Shown here: piece after piece, positions 18,101 through 25,284 of the stretch | Numbering within the stretch: position 1 is the stretch's first letter | How the letters are laid out: each line of letters begins with the position of its first letter | NCBI GenBank assembly: GCA_021827365.1 | Contig: JAKAWK010000010.1 | Span: 1-35,664, forward strand | Direction: 5' to 3' | From: Nitrospirota bacterium | Lineage (GTDB): Bacteria; Nitrospirota; Leptospirillia; Leptospirillales; Leptospirillaceae | DNA: 35,664 bases | Program-made: the position numbers and the translations under genes | Notes under the pieces: model-generated | What the model saw: the letters and a program-made list of their open reading frames with translations, nothing else | The model's database searches: none | Told to the model about the DNA's origin: nothing

Positions 18101-19392
18101 GATCGATCATGTTCCGCTCCTCCCTCGAGGCCCTCTCCCCCGAGGGAGCTTTTCCCCGTGAAGAATTTCTGGCATCCGGCGTTCGCTCGACGGTGGAAAT
18201 TCCCCTCTTTGACGAATCGGGCCATGCCCGCTTACTTCTCCTTATCGCCGGGGCCTTCCCCAACCAGTTCGGAAGCCATTGGGCACAACAGTTTGTCCTG
18301 GCCCTGAAACAACGGCTCGAGTCCTCCCCCCTTCTCCGCCATCTTTCTCCCGATCCTTCCCGGGGTCGGATCGAGGAGAAATGGATGGGTCTCCTCCTCT
18401 CCGGGAATCTTGTCATGCATCTTCAGCCCGTGACCAATCTTTTCACGGGGAAGCTCCATTCACTGGAAGGGCTGGCCAGAGTCAGAATCGCGCCCGATCA
18501 GCTCCTTCCGGCCGGGGCTTTCCTCTCCCGGATGAACTCGGTCCAGGGGGCCCGGCTCTTCCGGCTCGGCCTTGCCCAAACCCTCGAGTCCCTGACGCAC
18601 CTGGACAAGGAGGAGATCCGGGCGACCCTCTCCCTCAATATCAATCCCGATCTTCTCCTGCATCCGGATCTGGCACGATGGATCGGCTCTGAGTGCGAAA
18701 GGACAGGGATTCCGACCAACCGCCTGATTCTCGAGATCTCCCGGGACCGGATCGGCGAACCCCGGGCGATGGCCTCCGCCGTTTCCTCTTTCCGGCGCCA
18801 GGGTATCCGGTTTGCTCTGGACGACATGGGGGCTTCCCACAGCGATCTCGAACTTCTGACCGCCCTTCCCTGGGATCTTGTGAAAATCAGCCCGGAAATC
18901 ACCGGACGCTTCCGGATGGCTCCCCTTGAAGCCCTCTCCCACCTGCGCACTCTTCGCCTGGCAGGAGAGGAACTCGGGAGTACCGTCGTCCTCAAGGGGG
19001 TTGAGGACGAGGCTCTTCTCGAAGTCGCCCTCTTTGCCGGCTTCCGTTACGCTCAGGGATATGCCCTGTCGCGGCCTCTCCCGGAGGGAATGGTCGGGGA
19101 GTGGTCTCGATCCTGCCGGGAATCTTCCTCCCTCCCCACTATCAAGAGCTTCTCGGGAGCCCTGACCTTTCTCTGGAGCGGAATGCAGGAATGCCCGCCC
19201 ACTCCCCATCCCCCTCTTCCCCGATGTCCTCTGACCTCTTTTCTCGCAGCCTCTCCCGATGGAGGAAAACCGCTCACATGGCATGAGACCCTACACGCGG
19301 ATGCCGCCTCTCCGGCGGCCTTCCGAAATCTTCTCCACTGGCTCGTCTTGAGGGTCCAGGCCGGAACAGGGCTGCCAACGCCTGGTCGATAG
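15175..19392 (+). CDS. Multisensor c-di-GMP protein: PAS-GAF-PAS-LOV-like PAS-GGDEF-globin-GAF-EAL(degenerate)
   Basis: A 1405-residue soluble protein with no obvious membrane span. Approximate domains: PAS 35-140; GAF 150-320; PAS 325-440; LOV-like PAS 446-565 with GKSCRLLQG (Cys488) and NYKKDGTPFWN; GGDEF 567-735, with GGDEF at 650-654 and an intact inhibitory RxxD site (RSHD) five residues before it. Then come a globin-sensor domain 754-900 with the GRIH proximal histidine (His837), GAF 905-1055 and EAL-like 1070-1310, followed by a proline-rich tail. The GGDEF half should make c-di-GMP. The EAL half lacks several catalytic residues (EAL is EGL at 1098; EGVE is KGVE at 1274; KID is KIS at 1237-1239), so hydrolysis is doubtful. 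The ATG 15175 overlaps the preceding small ORF's stop; a TTG at 15133 would add 14 residues. Genes for GDP-mannose follow downstream. Confidence 0.88.
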   Translation: MRRHSCQGEPSQPKTPEALTDKSLTGDGLLRKTETSGICILDPAGHAIHTSGSFARILGYENREIAGRHLSFWNAEWTGPELEGHLSLLRDLPPGDGRIFETHYRRKDGTVFPVEVYACRFDSAGASLLIHSVRDLSAKNGADKTIRRLSDFNTLLSRVGEAKVRHTNEGSLLQEVCSLAITCAPLTLAWIGRPGPGDRFQVLASAGQTECLEKLRISGDPDDLSGMSQAESSFRKAKAIFRSSFSEKENHSPRHSQSFHFVRPAKATLPLFREGKVFAVLALTQIPGEDFERPLQEILLELSRCLSRGLERLDLLAGERRASALNAAILEASSIGILLTQKGLIHYANPRMGTLSGHPWISLPGKGLLSFSAGDDLSLRKASLSVPPGSRDPLLLEVPVRNPEDGSLRWLELSGIAFPQGEYDTLWTVTDVTARRLAREGEELLARAMVSVQEGVVITDARRRILYVNEAFSTITGYSRTEVEGKSCRLLQGTDSSPETILEIHQALGEGRPFRGQILNYKKDGTPFWNLLAISPVKNDGGLLTHYVGVQSDITDLCNLQDQNSRLAHRARHDPLTGLPNRSVLEENLERLVSREQRHGGTFGVGMLDLDDFKPVNDSFGHAAGDRLLKSLAQRLGGAIRSHDLLARLGGDEFVIVIEDLPGGAESPGLSPLLERIHGAVEAPFEVAPGKAVHLGMSLGLSFFPADGRDPESLLRAADLALSAIKRKKHRRTRWWQTAGSVPSADEERPFDPYGEEMAAILEKYSQAIDSAIVRFVENFYSRLMESPEALSILGALNQADREGLVLRQRDHLRFLLSPGSLREEVLSRARQTGRIHCLVGLSNRTLVGSMALYRRLLSEHIARGLIPERERSLLLSVADQRIEDHVEAELESEIATIGMYMDAALSAPDISLSGNPAEREALHLAKLPGIIGVFFLRPATLSGRFLVEASAGKDPEALHRPLEETMDPFPDCSRGSIMFRSSLEALSPEGAFPREEFLASGVRSTVEIPLFDESGHARLLLLIAGAFPNQFGSHWAQQFVLALKQRLESSPLLRHLSPDPSRGRIEEKWMGLLLSGNLVMHLQPVTNLFTGKLHSLEGLARVRIAPDQLLPAGAFLSRMNSVQGARLFRLGLAQTLESLTHLDKEEIRATLSLNINPDLLLHPDLARWIGSECERTGIPTNRLILEISRDRIGEPRAMASAVSSFRRQGIRFALDDMGASHSDLELLTALPWDLVKISPEITGRFRMAPLEALSHLRTLRLAGEELGSTVVLKGVEDEALLEVALFAGFRYAQGYALSRPLPEGMVGEWSRSCRESSSLPTIKSFSGALTFLWSGMQECPPTPHPPLPRCPLTSFLAASPDGGKPLTWHETLHADAASPAAFRNLLHWLVLRVQAGTGLPTPGR

Positions 19393-19489
19393 AAGCCTTT
19401 TTCATCTTCCGGTCCCGTCTGCCAATTTTTTTCCCCTTCCCTTCTATCAAAACAAAATCGTTTTATTCACAAAGACTTATACATAATTA

Positions 19490-19517
19490 TTGACTAATAG
19501 GATTCTTGTGATATAAA
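19490..19517 (+). promoter_or_regulatory. Strong sigma-70-like promoter
   Basis: TTGACT (19490-19495), a 16-base spacer and TATAAA (19512-19517) lie in a very AT-rich stretch (19450-19550). The -35 shares the same TTGACTAA start as the promoter at 14791. It would drive the 58-residue ORF at 19683 with a leader of about 160 nt. The gap 19393-19682 holds nothing else I can identify. Confidence 0.6.
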
Positions 19518-19682
19518 TTAAACCAAAATATAAATCTATGTCAGAAGTTTCAGAACTCCGATGAATCCCCCCCGGGAATCCTGCACACTTACCTTTAAGG
19601 AGGGACCGGGGCGATAGGGACGGTTCCGGGAGAGGACCGTCTTTCCGGCAACGTTTCTCCCTTGAATGAACGGAGGTCCGAC

Positions 19683-19859
19683 ATGGGCAGGCTCCTGAGA
19701 AAGAACCCCGTGGTATTTCTTCAGAAGGACGGACTGGTCCAGAATTTCTTCCCGATGGACGGGACTCTCCTCGCCGCGATCGAGAAAAGTTCCCGTGCAA
19801 AAAAGCCCACCCTCATGAACCGATGGATCACAGGGCTTCAAAGGACTCTGGGTTTCTAA
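19683..19859 (+). CDS. Small basic protein, 58 residues, unknown function
   Basis: The ATG at 19683 is preceded by CGGAGG (GGAGG at 19672-19676) at 6-base spacing, and a near-consensus promoter lies upstream. The product begins MGRLLRKNPVVFLQKDG and ends with WITGLQRTLGF. It is lysine/arginine-rich, has no transmembrane segment and no signal peptide. I recognise no family. The combination of strong promoter, clean Shine-Dalgarno and an isolated position supports a real small gene. Candidates include a regulatory peptide or a small nucleic-acid-binding protein, but nothing in the sequence decides this. Confidence 0.5.
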   Translation: MGRLLRKNPVVFLQKDGLVQNFFPMDGTLLAAIEKSSRAKKPTLMNRWITGLQRTLGF

Positions 19860-20126
19860 AACCGAAAAGACAAGTCTCCGTCCTGGCACTTTTCCTTTAT
19901 TTTTTTCTGGCTCAAGAGTTTTAGGGATAGCCTCTTTCACAAAGGTGGTCCAAAATTGGCCGCCTGGGCTTCTGAAAATGAGATTTCATCCAGTCCGGCT
20001 ATCCCTCTCCCTTTGGACTCACCGTCCGAACCCGTCTTCTTTGCGTCCTGCGCCCTCAAAATGATCGTAAGAAAATCGCGAAGGCGAAAGGTTCCCATAA
20101 TCGATCCGCACTGATTATTCCGATAT
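19860..20126. other. Gene-free stretch with inverted repeat and possible insertion-sequence scar
   Basis: AGGGATAGCC (19923-19932) is repeated inverted as GGCTATCCCT (19997-20006), a perfect 10-bp pair 64 bases apart. Between them, the segment GTGGTCCAAAATTGGCCGCC (about 19945-19964) resembles the terminal repeats I associate with IS21-type elements. No transposase gene is present. The rest looks non-coding. Confidence 0.3.
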
Positions 20127-20152
20127 CCCCCCCTAAGGGGTGGAGGGTTTTT
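20127..20152 (+). terminator. Possible intrinsic terminator upstream of manC
   Basis: A run of seven C (20127-20133) can pair with GGGG (20137-20140) or with the later GGG (20145-20147), followed by TTTTT (20148-20152). The short loop makes the fold uncertain. It could end the transcript of the 58-residue ORF. Confidence 0.35.
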
Positions 20153-20187
20153 CAAACCTCACCATAACCCTTGCAGCGCCCCTCTGC

Positions 20188-20217
20188 TTGTCATTTTGCG
20201 ACCCTCCGGATCATAAT
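20188..20217 (+). promoter_or_regulatory. Sigma-70-like promoter of the GDP-mannose operon
   Basis: TTGTCA (20188-20193), an 18-base spacer and CATAAT (20212-20217); each hexamer matches consensus at 5 of 6 positions. Transcription would begin near 20224, about 50 bases before the manC ATG. Confidence 0.55.
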
Positions 20218-20272
20218 AGCTCGTCAGGGAATCAGACCAGGATTTTTTCAGAACCCCCGAAATGGAGGAGTC

Positions 20273-21763
20273 ATGCTTTACAGCCTCATCATGGCCGGAG
20301 GATCCGGCACCCGTTTCTGGCCCATGAGCCGGGAGCTCTTCCCCAAGCAGTTTCTCTCCTTCGAGGGGGCCGAATCCATGCTGGCCCGGACAATCGACCG
20401 GATTCTCCCGCTCGTCCCCGAAGAGCGCATCGCCCTCGTCGTGGGATCCCTCCACGCCTCCGAAACCCGCAGAATCCTTCAGGCCATGAACGGCGGGGAA
20501 GGACGCCGGTGCCGGCTGGTGGTGGAACCCCGCTCCCTCAACACCCTCCCGGCCATCGGCATCGCCTCCCTCCTGATCTCCCGGGAAGATCCCGAGGCGG
20601 TGGTCGCCGTCATGGCCTCCGACCACCTGGTCAGCCCCCAGGACCATTTCCTGGCACTCGTCCAACATGCGGCGACAATCGCCCGGGATGAAAAGGTCCT
20701 GATCACCTTCGGAATCCCTCCCCACAGGCCCGAGACGGGCTTCGGCTATCTTGAGATGGGCGAGGAGCTTCCCGCCTTTTCGACCGGCCTCTTTTCCGCC
20801 CGGAAAGTCGCCCGATTTGTCGAAAAGCCGGACCGGGAGAGGGCCCGCGCTTTTCTGGCCGGAGGCCGCCATCTCTGGAACTCGGGGATGTTCGTCTTCG
20901 GAGTCCGGACCTTTTTTGAAGAGCTGGCCCAAAGCCAGCCTGAGTTCGCCGCCTCCATAGACGAGGTCCGCTCCGCAATAGGGACCCCCGGCGAACGACG
21001 GGCGATCGACCTCTTCTACCGCCACGCCCCCTCCCTGTCGATCGATTATGGCCTGATGGAACGTTCCTCCCGGGTCTGGTCCCTGTCCGGACCCATCGAC
21101 TGGAAGGACGTGGGCTCCTGGTCGGCCCTCGACGACATCTCCCCCAAAGATCAAAAGGGAAACGTGGTCCGGGGAAATGCGATCGTCATCGACACAGAAA
21201 ACACCATCGTCCAGGCCGACAAGCGGGTGGTGGCCGTGCTGGGCCTCCGCGACATGATCGTGGTGGATACCGACGACGCGACGCTGATCTGCCCCAAGGA
21301 CCGGGCCCAGGAGGTCCGCGAGGTGGTCTCCCACCTCCGGGAGAAAAACGCCGTGGAGGCCCAGGAACACCGGACGACCCATCGTCCCTGGGGCCACTAC
21401 ACCATCCTCGACCAGGGCCCCATGTACAAGCTGAAAAGCGTCACGGTCAATCCCGGATCCCGTCTCTCGCTCCAGATGCATCTCCACCGGTCGGAACACT
21501 GGGTGGTGATAGCCGGGACGGCCAGGGTCACACTGGGAGAGGAGGAAATCTTCCTCCACACCAACCAGAGCATCGACATCCCCAAGGCCACACGCCACCG
21601 GATCGAAAATCCCGGGAAGGTTCCCCTGATCGTCATCGAGGTCCAGAACGGGGAATATCTGGAGGAAGACGACATCATCCGATTCCATGACGACTACCGT
21701 CGGACGGAGGAGAGTCCGGAGACCTTCACACAAGCCGCCCCTCCCCGGGAGGGGAGAGCATGA
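20273..21763 (+). CDS. manC: Bifunctional mannose-1-phosphate guanylyltransferase / mannose-6-phosphate isomerase (type II)
   Basis: A 496-residue AlgA/ManC-type enzyme. The N-terminal nucleotidyltransferase has MAGGSGTRFWPMSR and FPKQFLSF, then ASDHLV and VEKPDRERA. The C-terminal cupin carries the phosphomannose isomerase signature (RPWGHYTIL, KSVTVNPGSRLSLQMHLHRSEHW and PKATRHRIEN with metal-binding histidines). It interconverts fructose-6-P and mannose-6-P and forms GDP-mannose from mannose-1-P and GTP. The ATG at 20273 has GGAGGAG 2 bases upstream; the frame runs further back to 20171 without support. The stop overlaps the next gene's ATG as ATGA, so synthesis is coupled to the phosphomannomutase. 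Confidence 0.94.
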   Translation: MLYSLIMAGGSGTRFWPMSRELFPKQFLSFEGAESMLARTIDRILPLVPEERIALVVGSLHASETRRILQAMNGGEGRRCRLVVEPRSLNTLPAIGIASLLISREDPEAVVAVMASDHLVSPQDHFLALVQHAATIARDEKVLITFGIPPHRPETGFGYLEMGEELPAFSTGLFSARKVARFVEKPDRERARAFLAGGRHLWNSGMFVFGVRTFFEELAQSQPEFAASIDEVRSAIGTPGERRAIDLFYRHAPSLSIDYGLMERSSRVWSLSGPIDWKDVGSWSALDDISPKDQKGNVVRGNAIVIDTENTIVQADKRVVAVLGLRDMIVVDTDDATLICPKDRAQEVREVVSHLREKNAVEAQEHRTTHRPWGHYTILDQGPMYKLKSVTVNPGSRLSLQMHLHRSEHWVVIAGTARVTLGEEEIFLHTNQSIDIPKATRHRIENPGKVPLIVIEVQNGEYLEEDDIIRFHDDYRRTEESPETFTQAAPPREGRA

Positions 21764-23193
21764 TCAATCCCCGCATCTTCCGGGAATACGACATCCGCGG
21801 GAATGCCGAACGGGATCTCTCCGACGCGACCGTCCGCGCCGTAGGCTATGCCCTGGCCTCCGTCCTTCATGAAAAGAAGTCCCGGACCATTGCCTTGGGC
21901 CAGGATGTCCGTCTCACCTCCCCCCGGATCGCCGGGACCCTGGCACAAACCCTTCTCTCCTCCGGGATCTCCGTCACCCGGATCGGGACCGTCCCGACCC
22001 CCCTTCTCTACTGGTCCCTCTTTACCCTTCCCGTCGAGGGGGGAGCCATGGTGACGGCAAGCCACAATCCCGCCCCGGACAACGGCATCAAGCTGGCCAT
22101 AGGACGGGAGACAATTTACGGCGAGGCGATCAGTGAGATCCGACGAAGGGCAGAGGCTTTTTCCACCCATCCTCCTCCCCCGTTCACCGGTCCCCCCGGG
22201 CTCCTGACCGACCATCCGGTCATTGGGGACTACATAAGCGAGATCTCCGGCCATTTCGGACGGTTACCCCTTTACGGCGACCGCCCCCTCCGGGTCGTGG
22301 TGGACTGTGGGAACGCGACGGCGGGTCTTCTTGTCCGAAAGCTTTACACATCCCTGGGGGTCGACCTGACATTCCTCTTCGAAGAGCCCGACGGACGCTT
22401 TCCGAACCACCATCCCGATCCCACCGTTTCTGAGAACCTCACGACCCTCCGGAAGGCCGTGAAGGACCATCGGGCCGACCTTGGAATCGCCTTCGACGGA
22501 GATTCCGACCGAATCGGCGTGGTGGACGAAAGGGGGGAGATCCTCTTCGGGGATCAGCTCATGGTCCTTTTTGCGGAGGAGGTTCTGGCCCGACGGCCCG
22601 GGGCCCGGATCATCTCCGAGGTGAAGGCTTCGAAATTTCTCTATGACCGGATCGCAGCCCTCGGGGGAATCCCGGACATGTGGAAGGCGGGCCACTCCCT
22701 GATCAAGGCCCGGATGCGGGAAACGGGCTCCCCCCTGGCCGGCGAGATGAGCGGCCACATCTTTTTTGCGGACGACTATTACGGATTTGACGATGCCCTC
22801 TACGCCGGCATCCGCCTCATGGCCCTTCTGTCCAGACGGGGCCGCCCCCTCTCCACCCTGCTCGCAACCCTCCCCCGGACCTTTGCCACCCCCGAACTCC
22901 GGCGGGAATGTCCCGATGAAAAAAAATTCGCGGTGGTCGACCGGCTGAAAGGCCTCCTCAGGGACCAGGGACTCGTCTTCAACGACATTGACGGCATCCG
23001 GGTCGAATTTTCCGATGGCTGGGGTCTGGTCCGGGCCTCGAACACCCAGCCGGCCCTTGTTCTCAGGTTCGAAGCCGGGACTCCCGAGAGAAAGACCGAG
23101 ATCCAGGAGACCCTGACCCGGGCCCTGGCCCAGACTATGGAGCAGGAGGGACTGGATCCCGCCCTGGCCCACCAGGATGCCTCCCACACCTAG
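21760..23193 (+). CDS. manB: Phosphomannomutase/phosphoglucomutase
   Basis: A 477-residue alpha-D-phosphohexomutase of AlgC type. It starts with FREYDIRGNAE. The phosphoserine loop is TASHNP, the metal-binding loop FDGDSDR, the sugar-binding loop GEMSGHIFF, and the C-terminal phosphate-binding segment RASNTQPALVLRFEA. It converts mannose-6-P to mannose-1-P (and probably glucose-6-P to glucose-1-P), supplying the guanylyltransferase encoded immediately upstream. Together the pair gives the complete route from fructose-6-P to GDP-mannose for exopolysaccharide or LPS. The ATGA overlap with manC shows operon organisation. Confidence 0.94.
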   Translation: MINPRIFREYDIRGNAERDLSDATVRAVGYALASVLHEKKSRTIALGQDVRLTSPRIAGTLAQTLLSSGISVTRIGTVPTPLLYWSLFTLPVEGGAMVTASHNPAPDNGIKLAIGRETIYGEAISEIRRRAEAFSTHPPPPFTGPPGLLTDHPVIGDYISEISGHFGRLPLYGDRPLRVVVDCGNATAGLLVRKLYTSLGVDLTFLFEEPDGRFPNHHPDPTVSENLTTLRKAVKDHRADLGIAFDGDSDRIGVVDERGEILFGDQLMVLFAEEVLARRPGARIISEVKASKFLYDRIAALGGIPDMWKAGHSLIKARMRETGSPLAGEMSGHIFFADDYYGFDDALYAGIRLMALLSRRGRPLSTLLATLPRTFATPELRRECPDEKKFAVVDRLKGLLRDQGLVFNDIDGIRVEFSDGWGLVRASNTQPALVLRFEAGTPERKTEIQETLTRALAQTMEQEGLDPALAHQDASHT

Positions 23194-23309
23194 GAGGAAA
23201 ACCCGGAGCCCTGGCCGAACTTCAGGCAGCCTGTAGCCCGGATTGTCACCGGGTCTCACCTCCGATCCCCAAGAAATACCCTTTGGAATTGTCACAAAAG
23301 GACCATTCC

Positions 23310-23552
23310 ATGAATTCTGGAGAATTAAAAGAGTTCTTGATTTACTGCACCGCCACAAACTATGGGATACTTCTTGTCTGGTTCGGGATATTCACAATAG
23401 CCCATGGGTGGTTTTACCGGCTTCACTCCCGGTGGTTCAAGCTTTCCCCTGATCAATTCGATGCCTTTCAATACGGCGGGATGGCTCTGTACAAAATAGG
23501 AATCCTGCTATTTAACCTAGCTCCACTATTGGCTCTCCTTTTTATTTCCTGA
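23310..23552 (+). CDS. Small two-span membrane protein, DUF6868-like
   Basis: An 80-residue protein. The ATG at 23310 has AAAGGA 7 bases upstream; a TTG at 23283 would add 9 residues with no Shine-Dalgarno. It has a hydrophobic span at about residues 17-34 and another at about 58-79. The linking loop is HGWFYRLHSRWFKLSPDQFDAFQYGGMALYKIG. This tryptophan/aromatic-rich loop followed by the FD...YxGMALYKIGILLFNL segment matches my memory of the DUF6868 family of small inner-membrane proteins of unknown role. It follows the GDP-mannose operon at 116 bases, with a small CCCGG/CCGGG hairpin at about 23238-23254 between them. Confidence 0.72.
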   Translation: MNSGELKEFLIYCTATNYGILLVWFGIFTIAHGWFYRLHSRWFKLSPDQFDAFQYGGMALYKIGILLFNLAPLLALLFIS

Positions 23553-24119
23553 CCCTTGGAAAAACGTGATACCCGCCATCCTTTCGGAGGAGATTCGGGA
23601 GGAGTGCGTCATCTTGGAAGGTCGACGGACTTTGAGAAAAGGAAGGAGTGGTTGAGGAAGGATCCAGAGCCGGGTGAGTCCTGTCGGGGGAACATGAATG
23701 GTGACTTCGCCAAGGGAGGTAGCCATATCTGACAACAGCCCTTCTGATTCCCCTCACCCATCACGACCATCTTCTGTTGTTTCATGGAGAATCTTGCCGA
23801 TTTCAGAAAAGCCACAACAGGGAGGCAGGAAAACGAAAAAAATCACCCTGATTTTTTCTGGAAGGGCTTTCCTTTTTGTTCGCTTATAACACAAACTGCT
23901 TGCTTGATCGGGGTGGCCCTGATCGTGGCGAGAAAATCCTTCTGGCTCCCCCCAATCCCCCATGCACCTTCCCCCGCATCAGGACCTTACCGGCTTAAAA
24001 CACCTTCTTCTCACCAAAGATCTCTCCCCCCGGACCTTTGGCCGAATGACGTCCCTCTCCTTCGCTTTTTTCCCTTGTTAAATATTTTTTACTTCTTCAT
24101 AAGAAACATCATTTTATTA
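23553..24119. other. Gene-poor stretch
   Basis: About 570 bases in which no ORF has both a convincing Shine-Dalgarno and coding character. Short frames on both strands around 23560-23800 overlap each other and do not resemble known families; they may be debris of a decayed gene. Sequence becomes AT-rich toward 24060-24150, leading into the promoter of the next gene. Confidence 0.4.
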
Positions 24120-24123
24120 ATAA

Positions 24124-24150
24124 TTACATTTTTATATTGTATGATATAAT
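24124..24150 (+). promoter_or_regulatory. Extended -10 promoter with perfect TATAAT
   Basis: TGATATAAT (24142-24150) is a full-consensus extended -10 element. A TTACAT at 24124-24129, 15 bases upstream, could serve as a poor -35. The region upstream is almost pure A/T. Transcription would begin near 24157. Confidence 0.65.
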
Positions 24151-24222
24151 GAACATTGTCCGGAGAAGATTTTGGGGTTCAATCCCGGAATACCGACCAC
24201 CTGTCAAGCAAGGAGGATTCTT

Positions 24223-24354
24223 ATGCTCGGACCTGAATCCAGTCCTATCATGGTCGTTCTTGTGAACGTTGTGTTCTTTGTCGGGGTCGCAGCCCTTGCC
24301 TATCTTTTCGGAAGCAAGGATTCCCATTCCAGCCAGCGTGGATCAGGCCTCTGA
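24223..24354 (+). CDS. Single-span membrane peptide, 43 residues
   Basis: The ATG at 24223 is preceded by AAGGAGG (24210-24216), close to the ideal Shine-Dalgarno. The product MLGPESSPIMVVLVNVV continues with FFVGVAALAYLFGS and a polar, serine-rich tail (KDSHSSQRGSGL). It has one transmembrane helix at about residues 9-30 with a short N-terminus. Size and layout resemble accessory subunits of membrane complexes (CcoQ-like, or small cytochrome-associated proteins), but I see no diagnostic motif and do not assign it. It has its own strong promoter and a hairpin downstream, so it appears to be a monocistronic, well-expressed gene. Confidence 0.65.
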   Translation: MLGPESSPIMVVLVNVVFFVGVAALAYLFGSKDSHSSQRGSGL

Positions 24355-24363
24355 CACAAAGCC

Positions 24364-24393
24364 GGGGGTGGCGGCGCATTGGCCACCGCCCCC
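24364..24393 (+). terminator. Hairpin after the 43-residue gene
   Basis: GGGGGTGGC (24364-24372) pairs with GCCACCGCCCCC (24382-24393, one G bulged) ten bases after the stop codon. The following sequence is T-rich but interrupted (TCTGTTCCCGATTTTCTCC), so it may be an imperfect intrinsic terminator. Confidence 0.5.
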
Positions 24394-24867
24394 TCTGTTC
24401 CCGATTTTCTCCCTCCTTTTTCCGGTTCTGGAAACGCTCCTTAGATCTCCAAAATCGGAGCTGGCCTCAGGTCATGGCCACTTTGTCCATAATTTTCTCT
24501 CCCCGGAAGGCACACGATAAATTGTCGCCTTCCTATTCTAGGATGAGTCCTCTCTCAGTATCAGGAAGGATCCTAGGTCATATTTTTCCACAACTATACT
24601 TCCCATTCCTGTTTTTTAAACCGAACGGATAAGGGCCCTGTTCAGGTCCAAGGCTTTAGGATCGAGCTGATTGGGTTTGGAGGCACTCAATAAAGAGAGG
24701 GGGGAGATCGCAAATTAATTTCCCTGGTTGTTGTTCTTTCACAAAAGCTGCAAGATAATTAGAGATGATCGATCATTCCCCCCAATGATCCAGAACTGCT
24801 CAATTTGGCAATCACGTCCGGCTTTATCTTGGAATTTTTCGAAACCTCCAAACTTCCTAAGGAAGAC
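24394..24867. other. Non-coding stretch, lower GC
   Basis: About 470 bases with no supportable gene. GC content drops compared with the flanks, in keeping with the lower-GC acetyltransferase gene that follows. No clear promoter was found. Confidence 0.4.
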
Positions 24868-25284
24868 ATGAGCCTAAAGTACAAAGTAAACGTGCCGGTC
24901 ACCACAGATCATTTCATTGAACTTTTGCGGAAATCAACGCTTGGCGAACGCAGACCCATTGATGACCGGGCGTGCATGGAAGGGATGGTGAAAAATTCCA
25001 ATCTCATGGTCACGGCCTGGGACGATGAAAAATTGATCGGCGTCGCGCGCTCGATGACGGACTTCCATTACGCCTGTTACCTGTCCGATCTTGCCGTTCA
25101 CAGGGAATATCAGAAAAAAGGGATCGGCAAGAGACTCCTGATCCTCACTCAGGGGGAATTGGGTCCCAAATGCAAACTGATCCTGGTTGCAGCTCCCTCG
25201 GCCAATTCCTACTACGAACATGTCGGACTCACAAACAATCCCAGGTGTTGGGTGCTTGATCGTGAACAAAAGGTCGGGAGCTGA
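24868..25284 (+). CDS. GNAT family N-acetyltransferase
   Basis: A 138-residue protein from the ATG at 24868 (AAGGAAG just upstream); a TTG at 24805 would add 21 residues. The acetyl-CoA-binding motif A is LAVHREYQKKGIGKRLL (R/QxxGxG/A), preceded by the beta-strand YACYLSDL. The later segment ANSYYEHVGL is motif B with the usual tyrosine. It transfers an acetyl group from acetyl-CoA to an unknown amine. The gene has more A/T at third positions than its neighbours and sits alone between gene-poor stretches, which suggests horizontal acquisition. Confidence 0.85.
   Translation: MSLKYKVNVPVTTDHFIELLRKSTLGERRPIDDRACMEGMVKNSNLMVTAWDDEKLIGVARSMTDFHYACYLSDLAVHREYQKKGIGKRLLILTQGELGPKCKLILVAAPSANSYYEHVGLTNNPRCWVLDREQKVGS

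Noticed and set aside
20159-21733. A 524-codon open frame on the minus strand
   Set aside because: Antisense shadow of manC, which has clear catalytic motifs and a Shine-Dalgarno.
22264-23358. A 364-codon open frame on the minus strand
   Set aside because: Antisense shadow of the phosphomannomutase gene, in which all four loop motifs are on the plus strand.
23526-23815. Overlapping short minus-strand frames that look like possible transposase debris
   Set aside because: No recognisable transposase motif and no terminal repeats; overlapping frames of similar length suggest chance. A search against ISfinder would settle it.
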